Assembly: GCA_036937835.1 (NCBI GenBank)
Contig: CM072862.1
Coordinates: 24,397,501-24,461,500, forward strand
Direction of reading: 5' to 3'
DNA length: 64,000 nt
From: Pampus argenteus
Lineage: Eukaryota; Chordata; Actinopteri; Scombriformes; Stromateidae
Positions 50,060 to 62,707 of this stretch are shown here, piece by piece (the first letter of the stretch is position 1; each line of letters opens with the position of its first letter). The position numbers and the translations under genes are program-made. Below the pieces are notes generated by a model. It did not search any database. It was not told the DNA's origin and was given only the letters and a program-made list of their open reading frames with translations.

Positions 50060-50101
50060 GACAAAGTCTTTGGATGACATGACAAAGTCTTTGGATGACA
50101 T
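50060..50101. repeat. 21-bp tandem duplication
   Basis: Two identical 21-bp copies lie at 50060-50080 and 50081-50101, each starting GACAAAGTCTTTGG, inside the piggyBac-like gene's intron. Confidence 0.95.
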
Positions 50102-50379
50102 GACATGGCAACCCCATATACTGTATATTTATTATATAAAACCTTATATAACCTTTAAAGGGTCATTCCACCAAATGTAATTACTTTTACAGCAAAACAC
50201 AGTATATGAATTTAGATTAATTCATTAAAATTACATCATATAACAAAATAAATAACATAAAAATAACCTAAATCGGCTACTGTAAAAATAGACATATTAA
50301 TTAATAATGTAGTTAATAGTAAACAACATGGATAAAAAACATATATATATGTAAATTTGTAACTTTGCGGCCTAATAAT

Positions 50380-50421
50380 CCCATAGACTCTATGGGATAT
50401 ATCTCTATGACATAGAGATAT
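50380..50421. repeat. Two adjacent perfect palindromes
   Basis: CCCATAGACTCTATGGG (50380-50396; 8-bp arms, 1-nt centre) is followed at 50399-50421 by a 23-nt palindrome with 11-bp arms (ATATCTCTATG and its inverse). An imperfect third copy (TGTCTATATCATAGAGATAT) follows. Confidence 0.9.
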
Positions 50422-50714
50422 ATGGGATATATGTCTATATCATAGAGATATTACAGGGACATAAACTACTGTACAGATATATTATCATTGGTGAATTACT
50501 GGTTTATTTATTCGTAGTAATACATTGCATCCTTGTTATTAAAGTAGCAGTATTACAATAATATCGCGGCCACTATTTACTTACTTAATGTAACATTCGT
50601 GTTTTGTTTGTTTCTTATTTGTAGATGACCTAGAATCACTTTATTGTACCTTTAGTTTAGCACTGAACTATTTTATTGGTAGAAACAACTTTAACCCATC
50701 TGCTTTATTTACAG

Positions 50715-52719
50715 GAAAGGCTTCAGCACTGAGGACAGTTCGGATGAGGAGTGGGACAGTAGCCCCACAAAACGAAGAGCGTCCAGGAAACGTTGCCGTT
50801 CAGTTTCTGCTTCTTCGGCGCCATCACCCGTGAAATCCCCATCTAAGAAATGGGAACAGAGTCCCCTCAAAAAAAAGACACACAATGGATCTACACCCAA
50901 AAAAGACTCCTCCTCCTCCCCACATGCCGGCCGTACATTATCCACTCCACGCAGGAGAAGTGGAAAGAGGCAAGCACAAAGCGATCCTGGGAGAAAGGAA
51001 GAGGGCGAAGTAGATTACGAGGACAGGTGGCATAACCAGGATGAGGAAGACGTGGAGCCTCCTCAACCGCGCTTCAGACCCGAGAGGGACGTAGGGCCGC
51101 AGCTGAACAGAACTGCAAATTACACACCGCTCGAACTCTTCCAGTTATTCTTCTCTACAACGGTCATCGACACATTAGTAAGAAACACCAACATCTACGG
51201 GGAAAAGAAATGCCAAGGCCAGAAGGAAACCTGGGTTCCCGTCACAACAGCAGATATGTACTCCTTCATCTGCCTCGTCCTCTACATGGGCATCGTACCG
51301 CTTAAAACTCTGAAAGAGTTCTGGAGAGGATCCAAGCTGTTCAGCCTGCCGTTCCCTGCCTCCGTCATGCCCTGCAGACGTTTCCTCGCCATCTCCGGCA
51401 GTCTCCACATGAATGATCCCGCAGTTGAAGCAGCCAACGAGCAGAAGAAAGGGACATCAGAGTATGACAGACTTTGCAAAATAAAGCCGCTCTACGGACA
51501 GATTTTGGAAGCCTGCCACACCTTTTTTCACCCTCACCAGCATATCTCCATCGATGAGCGGATGGTGGCGAGTAAAGCGAGGATCGGGTTCAAGCAGTAT
51601 ATTAGAAATAAGCCTACAAAATGGGGGTTTAAGCTTTTTGTTTTGGCAGACTCCGTGTGTGCCTACACCTTGAACTTTTTTGTTTATGGTGGAAAGGAAG
51701 TTGAGCCCACAGGGAAAGGGCTAAGCTACGACGCTGTTATGAAACTGCTCAAGATCCCCTTTCTAGGCAAAGGATACAAGCTCTACGTGGACAACTTTTA
51801 CACCAGTCCAACTCTGTTCCTTGACCTTCTTCAGAGGAAAATCTGGGCATGCGGCACTGTTCGTTCTAACATATCCGGTTATCCCAAAACGAAACAAAAC
51901 GACATGTTAGAGAAAACGCCGAGAGGAACCATCCGCTGGATCAGAAAAGGAGAGCTGCTGTTTCTGAAATGGTTGGACACCCGGGAAGTAACAATGTGTT
52001 CGACCATACACAAAGCATACAGCGATGACGTGGTGAAGCGCAAAGTGAAAAACGCAGACGGACAGTGGACTGTGATGAAGGTGCCTATACCGGGATGCAT
52101 CAAAGATTACAACAAGCACATGGGGGGCGTCGACTTGTCAGACGCGCTCATCGGCTACTACAACGTCATCCATAAAACCCGGAAATGGTACAAAACTCTG
52201 TTTTATCATTTTGTGGATATAGCCACCGTGAATGCCTTCATCCTCCATAAAGAAATGTGCAAACTGCAGAATCGGCCTCTATTAACACAGAAAATGTTTA
52301 GGGAACAACTGATTTTGTCCCTGGCAGAGATCGGGTCCACTCCGCGGAGGTCAGCTCCTCAAAACACGTTTCCTGCGTCTCCATTCAAAGTCCCGACACC
52401 TCCGTCCCTGTCCACAGCGCCGCCGCCTGCCTCCCCGTCCACCGCGTCACCCGTCGAGGCCGAAGCTGCTTCCCCGTCCGCTGAGGTGCAAACTGCCACG
52501 GTCTCTGACGCTCCTGGTTTAGGTCACCTGCCTGCTTATTTTGTAGAGCAAATGAGCAACGTGGCCTCCAGAGATCGAGCCACAGCGGGCAGGAGGGCGT
52601 GCGTGGTCTGCAAAAGAAAGTCGCCGGTCTACTGCAGCACATGTCGAAAAACACTGTGCTTCACCACTTTAAGGAACTGCTACAGTGCCTGGCATAGAAG
52701 CAATAATGTCTGCGTCTAA
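50715..52719 (+). CDS. piggyBac transposable element-derived protein (PGBD4-like), exon 2 with complete DDE domain
   Basis: This is the main exon of an intact piggyBac-family transposase, giving a 712-aa protein when joined to exon 1. Residues about 46-170 are basic, Ser/Pro-rich and probably disordered, with NLS-like clusters such as PLKKK and TPRRRSGKR. The transposase domain (DDE_Tnp_1_7 type) starts near NYTPLELFQLFF. The catalytic aspartates are visible as Asp325 in ISIDERMV (codon 51553), Asp404 in YVDNFYTSP (codon 51790) and Asp518 in GGVDLSDA (codon 52132), with Asp521 beside it. Family knowledge: this triad performs hairpin-mediated cut-and-paste at TTAA. A Pro/Ser/Ala-rich linker (about 584-650) precedes a cysteine-rich zinc-binding tail (Cys674, 677, 685, 688, 693, 700, His705, Cys711). 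The stop is at 52717. There are no frameshifts or internal stops. The protein is longer than human PGBD4 (about 585 aa) because of the N-terminal extension and the linker. It lies antisense inside the NELL1 intron. It could be an active transposon gene or a domesticated copy. Confidence 0.93.
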
Positions 52720-53995
52720 GTAACTGTTTAAAGTTTGCATAAACGGGTCTTTGACAGGAAAAGGAACACATTCGCTAAGTTAATGATGATTGGCCCTTTA
52801 TGGCTTTGAATACAACAAGTGAACAAATGTCAAACTTCGGTTGCTATGACGATACCTCATGAGGTGTTACTCCATGTTTACACTGAACACTGAACAAACC
52901 TGTTCAATATAGTATTACATATCTTGAGATAATAGTTGAATAGAATAGAACAGATAAAAACGTGTTTTTAGTGAACTAGAACTACTAAAACCTTTCATAA
53001 AAAAAAAAACATCCCAACATCGTAGCTGCAGCTCTAGCGACTCAGGAGCCGGTATTTTATCCTTAAGCCAGATCTACCAGGACTGTTTACAATGCTTTTA
53101 TACATTTAATCATACTAAGGTATTAAGGGACACAGAAATCTTTACCTGACAACTTGGCTGCTATTTAAAAAGACTCTAGAGATCTCAGACCCAGTGACTC
53201 TGAATAATAAGATTTTGGAGATTTAGCATCATAAGTGGATACATATCTACTGTATCTACCTCTACCGCTGTGTAAAATAAATACCTCATGTCATGTTATC
53301 TGCAACTGAGATGCTTTCTTATAACATCAGTGGCACCTAAGATTACTTACCCAGGACTCACTGATGCTGCTGCATGACTGAATGCAGGTTTTATACTGTA
53401 CTGTAACTGAAAGGAGACACACTTGAATGTAAAGAATTGATGTAGGAGAGTTTTTTTTTAAAGAAACCATTTTTCTATCTAGATTATTATTAGACACACT
53501 TTAATATTTCTGTGCAGCATTTGAGGATGATCTTATTTTTTTCATTTATTGCTTGATTTAACATGACTGAACACTGACTATAACATGACTCACGTTGAGG
53601 ATGCACCAGCATACAATGACAAGACAGGAAACCAGTATGTACACCATAATATCCCAGTTTCTGTTGGTGATTTCTGTAAAAAAAAAAAAAAAGTCCTTAT
53701 TCTGGTCATGAAACTAGAATAAAGATTTCTAGGATGTTTACAGCGAATAACTGATGCTGCAGATTTATTTAGTTTACCTCATCAACTCTACCTCACTCCA
53801 CAGAAACGACATACGGTTGATACAAACTTGAATTTTATACCAACTACTGTTTGTACATATTTAAGGAGTTCTCACTGTTTACAGAAACACTGTACTGCAC
53901 CATTATGTATTGCAAAATTTTATGTTTAATACTCGTGTCTTTATAGCTAAATGGGATTTTTTGAAATGAATAGTTTTGTTCTGTTAAAACATGAA
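52720..53995 (+). other. Probable 3' UTR / 3' flank of the piggyBac-like gene
   Basis: This is AT-rich sequence without an open frame of note. It contains TTAA tetramers but no inverted match to any TTAA-linked end upstream of the gene that I could find by eye. It includes A runs at about 53000 and 53677. Confidence 0.4.
53276..53281 (+). terminator. Candidate polyadenylation signal AATAAA (proximal)
   Basis: This is the first AATAAA after the piggyBac-like stop codon, about 560 nt downstream. A second copy is at 53718-53723. Confidence 0.3.
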
Positions 53996-54001
53996 AATAA
54001 A
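53996..54001 (+). terminator. Candidate polyadenylation signal AATAAA (distal)
   Basis: This AATAAA is followed within 30-45 nt by a U/GU-rich stretch (gtgatgttttatttttattt). It is the best-looking 3' end for the piggyBac-like transcript and would give a 3' UTR of about 1.3 kb. Confidence 0.4.
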
Positions 54002-57000
54002 AAATGTTTAAATCTGTATATAGTGATGTTTTATTTTTATTTATTTTTTGCTATATAATCTGTAGTCAAATACGCGTCTCTAATTTCCCTTTTGAAATAA
54101 TTATATATTTATCATTATGGTGGTGTGTTGGTCACATTTAGTAAAAGTTAGTTTGACAGGAACGAGCAGAGATAATTTCAGCACTGTGAAGGACACGCTT
54201 ACACATTCAGTGATGCTCATTATGTAGAAAAATGATGCAGCACATTGGGAGTGTAACAAATATAACATTTTTCATTATCATGAAAGTGATTCATCATCAT
54301 TTGGTAACTTGGAGCACTCAGGAAAATAATTAGATCTCAAAGCTAAAATCTGTTTCACATTTTAAACAGTTACGAGGAGAGATGCTGTGAATACATCATG
54401 TATTATGACCAAGTTACTGTATTTATTATGGAATAAGATACTAAATTACACAAATTATTGCATATTCACAGTTTTTTTTGTTTTTGTATACAGTTAAAAA
54501 GGCAGAAAGTGTATAAATATCTTTAATTGATGCAGGCTGGGTATTTGTATATAAAAAATACCTTTTACTCCTTATTAAAAGTAGCTGCTATTGTTATAAA
54601 AGCAACATTTGGCGGAGTTGCTGAAGCAAATTATGAAAATTATCTTTCACAAACGAGGAAACCAAATTGCCACAACAAATGTGTCGATATGTCAAATATG
54701 CATAGATTTCTAGCGGCTGTTTACATAAAAAAAAACATGATAGTGAGACGGTAATCACACAATCAGGTGTGACGGTGCTCATCTCTGCTGTATCAAAAGC
54801 AACGAAACATTTGGGGCGGGGATGAGCACCTTGTGAGAGTGACTCTTAACTACACCGAGGGTAAAACATGAGGTTAGATGAATATGGTAATAAAGCATAT
54901 CATAATAATCAGTCTGGATTTACTCATTAAATTCTAAATACTTTATATAGAATTGACTCAAAACCAATTACTGCAGCAGCAGCATGTCCTATGCATGTAA
55001 ATGTTCCCCCCCTGTGACATTTTGTCCACAAATGAGATTAAGTGTTGATGTCCTCATTAATAAAGGCTGGATGAAAAAGGAAAACAGAGACAGTGGGAGA
55101 AAGTGGGAGGAAGATGGATTAGGTCGGGATGATGCATAAAATAAAAAGTTGAGTAAACCGTGAACCCATCCAGCTCTCGCACATGCGTTAACAGCCGGGT
55201 GACAGCTACCGCGCTGCTCTGCATTCCAATAATAATCACCCGGCAGCTCCCTTTTCCTGCGCGAGCGAGCATCCCTCTGTGATTATATAATCTGTGTCTG
55301 CAGATAAGACGCTGTTTAACCGTCTGCCAATCACGACCCGCAAACATTATTTGTTGTTTTTTGTTTTTTTTTCCCTCTAAACGTTAAATCGGGAGCAATT
55401 TTTCAGGCACTGCTCTGAATCTTATACCTCAGTCCATAAAGCAGAGGCAAACTTTTGTTTCCATTTCACAGGCGATTAATAATCGTCCTCAAGGTAGAGC
55501 AAATCTCCTGTCTGTGACGAAACGTAATGTCTACAGACGAAATAGACCTGTTTGAGTTTTAATATCACGTTGCTTATTCAATCTTATCATTGAATTTTGA
55601 AAATATTAGTCTCGCTTTTTGATATTACAGAGTGGATACACTCTTTCTTCTGTCTAAGTGCATTGTGTGGGAAATCCCTAACCCCCGAAATCCTGCATAA
55701 CAGAAGCCAAGGAAAGACAAGGAATGACTGCATATTAATGACAGACAGACCTACAGTACTGACGGTTAGCCTTCATTAAAATAACTAGGTGGTGTTGATG
55801 ACAGGACGAAGGTTTTGGACTTAACCCCAACCGGACAGTGGGATTAGACCTGCCGCCTCTACACATACAGCATGTACAATAATCAATCCTGAAGAGGAGA
55901 GCCGAGTGTTAACTGCATAACTCTAACTGTCCAACGGTGATGCTTGAATGAACGTTGGAACAGAGACGTCTCATTTTTTGCTGGCATAAAAATTCAGAAG
56001 GGTAAAATCTGTCTGTAAAACTCCTAATATTTATATTAGCCAGAGCTTCTAGTCGAGCGTCTAGATCTGGTCAGTCTGAAAAAAAAGCTTCTCACGGTTG
56101 ATGGCCAATTAGTGACGGCAGAGATGGCTCCATTAGTTGCATGGCTATCTGAAAGTACGACCCCTTATAGTAGGGACATTCAGGGGGAACAAGAACTGTG
56201 AATTTAAACCTGGTTGAGGTTGAGTCTCTAAACGCCTCCTTTTAGTTAAAATAAAAGTTAAAATGTTAAAACTCTTATCAGCTGTGTGGAGCAACACTTC
56301 ACATCACCAAGACGAAACGAGCGGCCCGAACCTCACAACACATTATTCATTATGTCAACCTGATCACTGACCCCGAGCTCAGCCAATCAGACAGACAGCA
56401 TATGCCCTAACAATACTATGTGCCCTGTCATTATGGTAATGGTGCTGGATGTCAACACCCTGCTGCTGCACTCTGACAGTCGAAAAGCCTGATCACATCA
56501 TTACACACCATTACTGTTCTTAATGAAGTCAACAGCTCCCAAGCAGAGGAATACCCTCTCCACTGTCTGACTCATTAAATGATCTAACATGTGAATAATC
56601 CAGGGCTCAATTATCAAGTCACTCAGCTGTCCTCGTGCCTGCTCGCCTCCTCCTCCAACATAGCAACGGCGACGCTCAGTCACAACTTCTGGAGATGTCC
56701 CGATTAGGGTCGTGGAAGTTTATTTCTTAATTCAGTGCTGGCTTTTTTATTAGATATATGTTCATGCTGTTCACCGGGCTAAAATACACTGTATGGTGTC
56801 ATAAAGCTCCATCCAGAACCACATGAGACATTATACAACTGTTTTCAGAGGCTGAGTAGTACTTCTCATGTTACTCGTAACTCAAACTCATGCACATTTT
56901 TTTTTTTTTAGGTTTACATAAGACCTTTTGCTATTTGGCTAAGAACCAAAGTATGTAGGAATGTTTGACAGTGTGTTATGCGGGCGTGTGTACACTAGTT

Positions 57001-60000
57001 GTACATGTATGTACGTGATCCATCAGAGGAGTTGCACACGTGTCATTGGGGGAGTTTCCCTCGGCTCGCTGCAGGACGTTCATCACATGAAGGTCAAAGC
57101 AAAACTCCACCAGCTGTTCTTTAACACTGAACCTTTCAATGCAGCCATCTGCCAGAAACCTGAACGTTTCAAAGCTTTTTTTTTCCGGAGGGAGCGTGAA
57201 GACAAAAACAAAAGACACTGAATCTGAATCTGTTCACTTACGATGACCTTCCACTGACAACATTTAAAAACTAAGCTTAACAACTGCCATCGCACGCTTA
57301 GCCTCGATCTTTACACCATGCTCTGTCATTTTGGATTGAAGATGGTAAAAGTTAATTTGTTAATTAGCCCCCTGGTGGTAAATAAAAAAAATAAAATAAA
57401 ATGCTCTGGTATTTCTCATTAGCCAAACAGAAACTGTTGAAAACATGAATTAATTTTAATTATTAACAGCTACTATATATTCACACTGCTGCAGGTCTGC
57501 AAGCTGCAAAATGTTAAATGTTCAACCTCATTCTTCTGTTTCATGTGACAGCGGCGTGACCCGTAACGTAAGCCTAAAGCAACGTCAACCCTGAATTATA
57601 ACCTAAAACTCACTAAACATTTATGAAAACACAAAGAGTCATACGTCACAAAAAGCCTTTAAAGCAAAGAGGTACCAACCGCTAATAAGGCAAATAAGGC
57701 ATGCTTTATTAATATGTAATAAAAATGTAATAAACCCTTACTCTGCAATTTTTTGATGACCCTTTCTGACTGCAGATGCTATAGGATCATAGGTTTGTCA
57801 CTTTTTTAATAAGCTGTAATTATACACATATTTAAGTCTTTAGTAAAGGTCCATGTATTTTTCTTTAAAATAAGCTTCCACCTCAATAGGCCATCAAGTT
57901 GTTGCCAAAGCTTTAGAAATGATTTTTAAAGCTATTGGTTACAAGCCATAAACTCCTTTAAGGTATGCTGCCTTACCAAGCAAACAGCGGATGATTATCT
58001 CGTCTCCCATACCTGCCTCTTCTGGATATTAGAGGGCGGGACTTGTGCTACATTGGCGTACGGATACTGAGGTTTCCCCGGATTCTAAATGATAACAGCG
58101 CTTCATGAGCAGCTTTGATCGTGTAAACCTCTAATAAATCGATGATCCGGCAGCCTGAACTTCTGCAGAGCAGAGCTAAACTACACTCCTCAAAGACAGC
58201 CACAGCTGATATGCTTTGGGCAACAGGTGCAGAGAGCTGAGGCCCTTTGTACTCTGAGCATCTGTATTATAGCTGGGAGCGCTTGGCAGATATTTTTTTT
58301 TTGGGAAGCACTAGATGAGACTCCCACTGTTGCTATGAGACTACTGAAAAGCCCTTTGAAGCCTGGCACAGTTGAGTTAGAAGTTAAAATATTTTTAACT
58401 TCTTGCACTTGCGCTGTTGACACCATAAACATATCAGGCTCTTACAGTTGGAGACAGGCGGTGTACCTGTATTATATACTACTGACTTGCCTGGGTTGAC
58501 CTACTAAAAGCTTTTTTTTTTTTGCTTGTCTAACTAATGTACATCATTTGGCACAAAAAAAAAAGAAGAAGAAAAATAAAACAATATAAAAAGCAGTTAT
58601 AGCTCAAAAAACATCTACAAATCAAGATACAGCCTGGATAAATTTGACAGGAAAGGTTGTTTTTTTTCCCGTCGAGCTGCAAGCATTATTGCGACTACAT
58701 TTGAACTGATTGTTAGGAGTCACTCCCTGAAAGATGCACTTTTATTTAATGGCTGCTTGATGCTGGCATCAGAAAAAATCTCAGACCGCACAGGATCCAT
58801 TTAAAAAGAACAAAAGTCCCCTTAAAAAATCTACGGTTTGTTCCTTTAAGTCGGGAACATTTCAAAAGTTCGATTAGATCAACTGACCTTCACTCTGTAG
58901 ACGTTTTCTTTATAGACACGATGTGCGTGTGTTCGTGGCTGCTTCCTTATAAAGTCACAGCTCATCTCGGTTGCACCGGAGCATTAAATTAGTGCCGTGA
59001 CAGTTACAATGAAATGTTGTTGGCAGGTTTAATTGTCAGCGGTTAAATATGGTGTGAATATAAGGCAGCCTGGCAGAACGTTTGGGTCATAAAACATTCT
59101 GTGCTGTCGTGCTTTGTGGACCTGAGCAGAAAATCACTACTCCAAAAGGGGGAAAAAAAATCCTTGACATGTACTCTGACGGCTAAAATCAATCCCCCGA
59201 ACAAAAGCTAAACTTCGGGTTAAATTTAGAGCCTTGGCATACAAACTATCTCATCATTCCCTCAACAAAGAGCTACATCCATCCAGTCGCTTGACATACT
59301 GTATACTTTGGCAGCACAGAATGCTTTTTATTACCAACTGTGCATTCACTTACAGCCCTGAATACTAATTTTCTCTTTCTAAAAGCTCCGTTAAGTTCAG
59401 CAACTTTGCGTAAGAGTATAATTTAGTTCTTGTCTCATTCACTAGTCTGAATATAATGTGTGTGTGTCTAAAAAGGCCAAGGACACTGTCGAAGCTAAGT
59501 GGAGATGACCGATGTCCTCGTAGTCATAATTGTGTCATTACCACCCTGTGGAACATGATCATTAGTCCCTGCGGTCTCTACTGTAATTAACAGATTGGGG
59601 ATGACTGAAGGGAAGACTAAGGCGGAGCGTCTGTCCGTGTCCAGAGCCGACTGCAGCCATATCTTCACCTTCCAGCCAAAACACACAAGCAATAACCTTA
59701 AGTGATGATTTATTTATTTATATTTTGATTGTCTGTGTTCGGATTGTATGATGCTTTCAAGGACTTGTCAGAGTGTCAGAAAATATGTCATTCGTCTATT
59801 CAGTGTTTGTGTTCAGGTGGTCACCATTATCACTATTGGGTTTCATAAGTTATTGTAACTTGTACACATCCATTATTAAGAAATACTTTAAACTTTCCCA
59901 GATCTATCACTGGTATTTACTCTTTGATGGTCATTTCAGCACAATTTCCTGATGCTAAAATTAAATTCTCAACTGTACGAATTAATGAATTGATCCTAAA

Positions 60001-60229
60001 AATTTTTTTTTTTTTAGACGTCCGCACCCTCAACTTTACATAATCAAACCTGTAATTTACTTTTCCTTAATGAAGACACGTTCTTCATAGCAAGATACTT
60101 GCCTACTTTATCGTGTGATAAGAGAATTTTATCCTCATTTGTCTTGAAAATTTTAAAATCACAATCTGGCAATTTTATGACACATCTAGTTAATAAAAAA
60201 AAAGAAAAAATCTCCCAGCGTTTGGGGCA

Positions 60230-60560
60230 AAACACTGATCCATGGTAATGAAATAAAACAGGCCTTTAGGTGATCTCCGTTCAGTCCCATTAGGCTACTT
60301 AGAGCAAATACGTTTTTCAGGCTTGCATGGGAGCTTTCAAGGCTCGATTCCAATGGAAAATTTGAATACTTTAGCCCATAGACCATGCAGAGCAGCAAGC
60401 CAACAAGCCCTCTGGCTCGAGGATTACCACTCCAATCCCCTTTAGCACGGAAATGGTCAGGCAATTGAACAGGAATAAGCAGGGCTAAATAACCGTATGA
60501 GGAATGCGGCGAGGGGAACGGAGTGATGCCAGGGACAGCGTTGGCTGAATACATCTAGTC
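60230..60560. promoter_or_regulatory. Candidate conserved non-coding element
   Basis: This is repeat-free intronic sequence of balanced composition. A minus-strand open frame of 122 codons covers part of it but resembles no family, so a regulatory element is as likely as chance. Confidence 0.25.
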
Positions 60561-60651
60561 AGTGTAGTGCAGATGGCAGAGATGGATGCCACCCAGAAGA
60601 GAGTTTGAGAAGTGGGACAGAGAGGGAAAGAAAGGACTCAGAGGAGCAGAA

Positions 60652-60679
60652 ACACACACACACACACACACACACACGC
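60652..60679. repeat. (CA)n microsatellite
   Basis: A CA run ending CACGCA. Confidence 0.9.
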
Positions 60680-61578
60680 AGTACACTGTCGTTCAGTGAA
60701 ATGACTGTAATTCATTACAAGTCTTTCACTGACCTTTTAGCAGAGTGCTCACCCGCTGTGGCTCCAGCAGACCTCTGCCAGTGTTACACTTCAGCACCAC
60801 GGACAGAGCTCGTCTAGCAGCACTGCTTGTATTTTCCAACAGCGTCCGCTTTTTTCAACCTTTTATTATATGATGATTCAGGTTTATTTCTTACTGTATT
60901 TTTTGTTTCTGTTGATGATAACATTGTTACTCACCAGAGTAACTTGCTGAGATCTGGGAACATGTCAACATCACTACAACAAAGTCTGGCAAGAAACGAC
61001 GACGGAGACGGAGCAAGAAACTCAAACTTAAGGTACAGAAAACCAGTGTGTGCACGACCTCGATAAGTACAGCATGCAAGGAACCCATGAAAATAGGATC
61101 CATGTTGTAATAAACCAGAATTATCCTTTAAACCAGGGTAGTTTCACTGAAAACAAGTCCCTCTTTTTTTTTCTCTTTTTGCTTCACACTTACACAGTTT
61201 CACACTTTCACACCTGTAATCATAACAGTCTGGTCCGTCGGGTACTGAGCACTCACTGAAGCGGTCGGGGGAGAGGAAGTAGTTGCTCTTGGTCAGATTT
61301 TATTGCCATTATTGCTCACAAAGTGAACAAAACTCCTATTTTACAGTTTAAGTCTAGTTAAAAACAAGATTGGTGAAATCCATATAAAACTCTTAATGAT
61401 ACTGAATGGATGACAATTCGTGTTGTGGCCACATTGCTGTATCGCAGCCTTTCAAGTTGATTACTAAACAGCCAATCATGTGCAGGTTTGTCTTGGAGGT
61501 CAAACAACAAAGACATTTTTTATGAAAGTTACAGCTTCCAGCAGTTTGTTGGCAGAGGTTTGTGCTACTACCTCTTAG

Positions 61579-61602
61579 CTTGTCCTTGTCCTTGTCCTTG
61601 TC
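61579..61602. repeat. (CTTGTC)4 hexanucleotide repeat
   Basis: Four perfect copies. Confidence 0.95.
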
Positions 61603-62028
61603 CACCTTACTTACTTCCTGTCTGTCTCCCCCGCACCTCTAACCCTACCTCAACACCATCTCTCTGCAACGTACCGAACCGAGGAGGAACAGACACGGTT
61701 GCTCGTTTGTTCCCCGTTATTGCATCCTTGTTTTAACACGGCAGAAACTGAGTTCCCACAGAGAACCTGATTGATTCACAGAAGTACAAACACAGCCAAT
61801 TACTGTTTAATGCCATTGAGTGAGAGCCAATTCAGCCAGCAGTGCTGGCCGATGCCACAGGAGACACACGCAAACCGCTGCTCCCATCATTGTAGGATGA
61901 ATAAGGACAAATGAGGATTATCTAAACTGCTCCCAATCAATAAGTCACTTTCTATTGCATTACGCCTCTCAGTGCACATCTCATTTGCTCCCATCAACCC
62001 TGCATGCAAAAAACAAATAGTAATGACT

Positions 62029-62050
62029 TATATATATATATATATATATA
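62029..62050. repeat. (TA)n microsatellite
   Basis: A perfect TA run. Confidence 0.9.
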
Positions 62051-62707
62051 GATAAGTAAAAACCTTCTCGACACAGTACAGGTGTGTATTTCCATGTTTC
62101 TGACTCCGGGTGTTGTTATGTGTGACCAAACTCGGTGGGGAAGAGTAAGCAGAAGCTGCCAGTTTTAGCGGATTAGCTGTAGCATAAGGGTGAACGCTGC
62201 ATTACGGGTGGAGACACATCATGTTTTCCTGAGCTTATCTGAAAACCCAGGACAGCTACATACACACACATACACATGCACACACACACACATCCATCCC
62301 GACGGTGGAAGCCCTGCAGGCAGACGCAGCCCTTGATTAGCTCATTTCCAACCTCTGTGGATATGATTCCTGCAGGTTTGCACTCCCAGTGATCTGTGTG
62401 TATTTCTGTAGCTGCAGAGTCAATCAGTCAGTCAGTGTATCGTCTGACCCACACAGAAGGAAAATTCCCAGTTCATCTCAGCTCATCTGCAAACACACGA
62501 TAACACCACCTCTGTCTGCCACAGCAACATGAGGAGACAAGATGGGGAAAATCCTCCGTAAAAGATTTCCCAAATCCTAACTCATCTTTCCCAGTGTGCA
62601 TTGGGATATGGATATTATATGATCAATCTCACCAAACAGGGTTCAGGAGATGCGTTTACTGAACCAGCAACCAACATGTCCAGGCGGGAGTTCAAAATAA
62701 CTGAAAC

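Larger units (their letters stand above)
49286..50714 (+). other. Intron of the piggyBac-like gene (1,429 bp)
   Basis: The intron has the donor GTGAGT at 49286 and the acceptor tgctttatttacag ending at 50714, a pyrimidine-rich consensus. Inside are two CCCCGGGTCCTCC copies (49837-49849 and 49859-49871) in a GC-rich pyrimidine tract, a DNA-transposon-like scrap starting AGGGTGACCATATTCTC near 49994, a 21-bp tandem duplication, and two perfect short palindromes near 50380-50421. The secondary repeat content suggests the intron is not very recent. Confidence 0.7.

Noticed and set aside
50709..52654. Several short minus-strand frames across the piggyBac exon
   Set aside because: They are antisense shadows of the transposase frame.
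48661..53129. TTAAGGG at 48661 and at 53123 as ends of the piggyBac element
   Set aside because: Both are in the same orientation, not inverted, and similarity stops after TTAAGGG.
60340..60360. GGCTCGATTCC as a tRNA B box
   Set aside because: There is no A box, cloverleaf arms or terminator at the right spacing.
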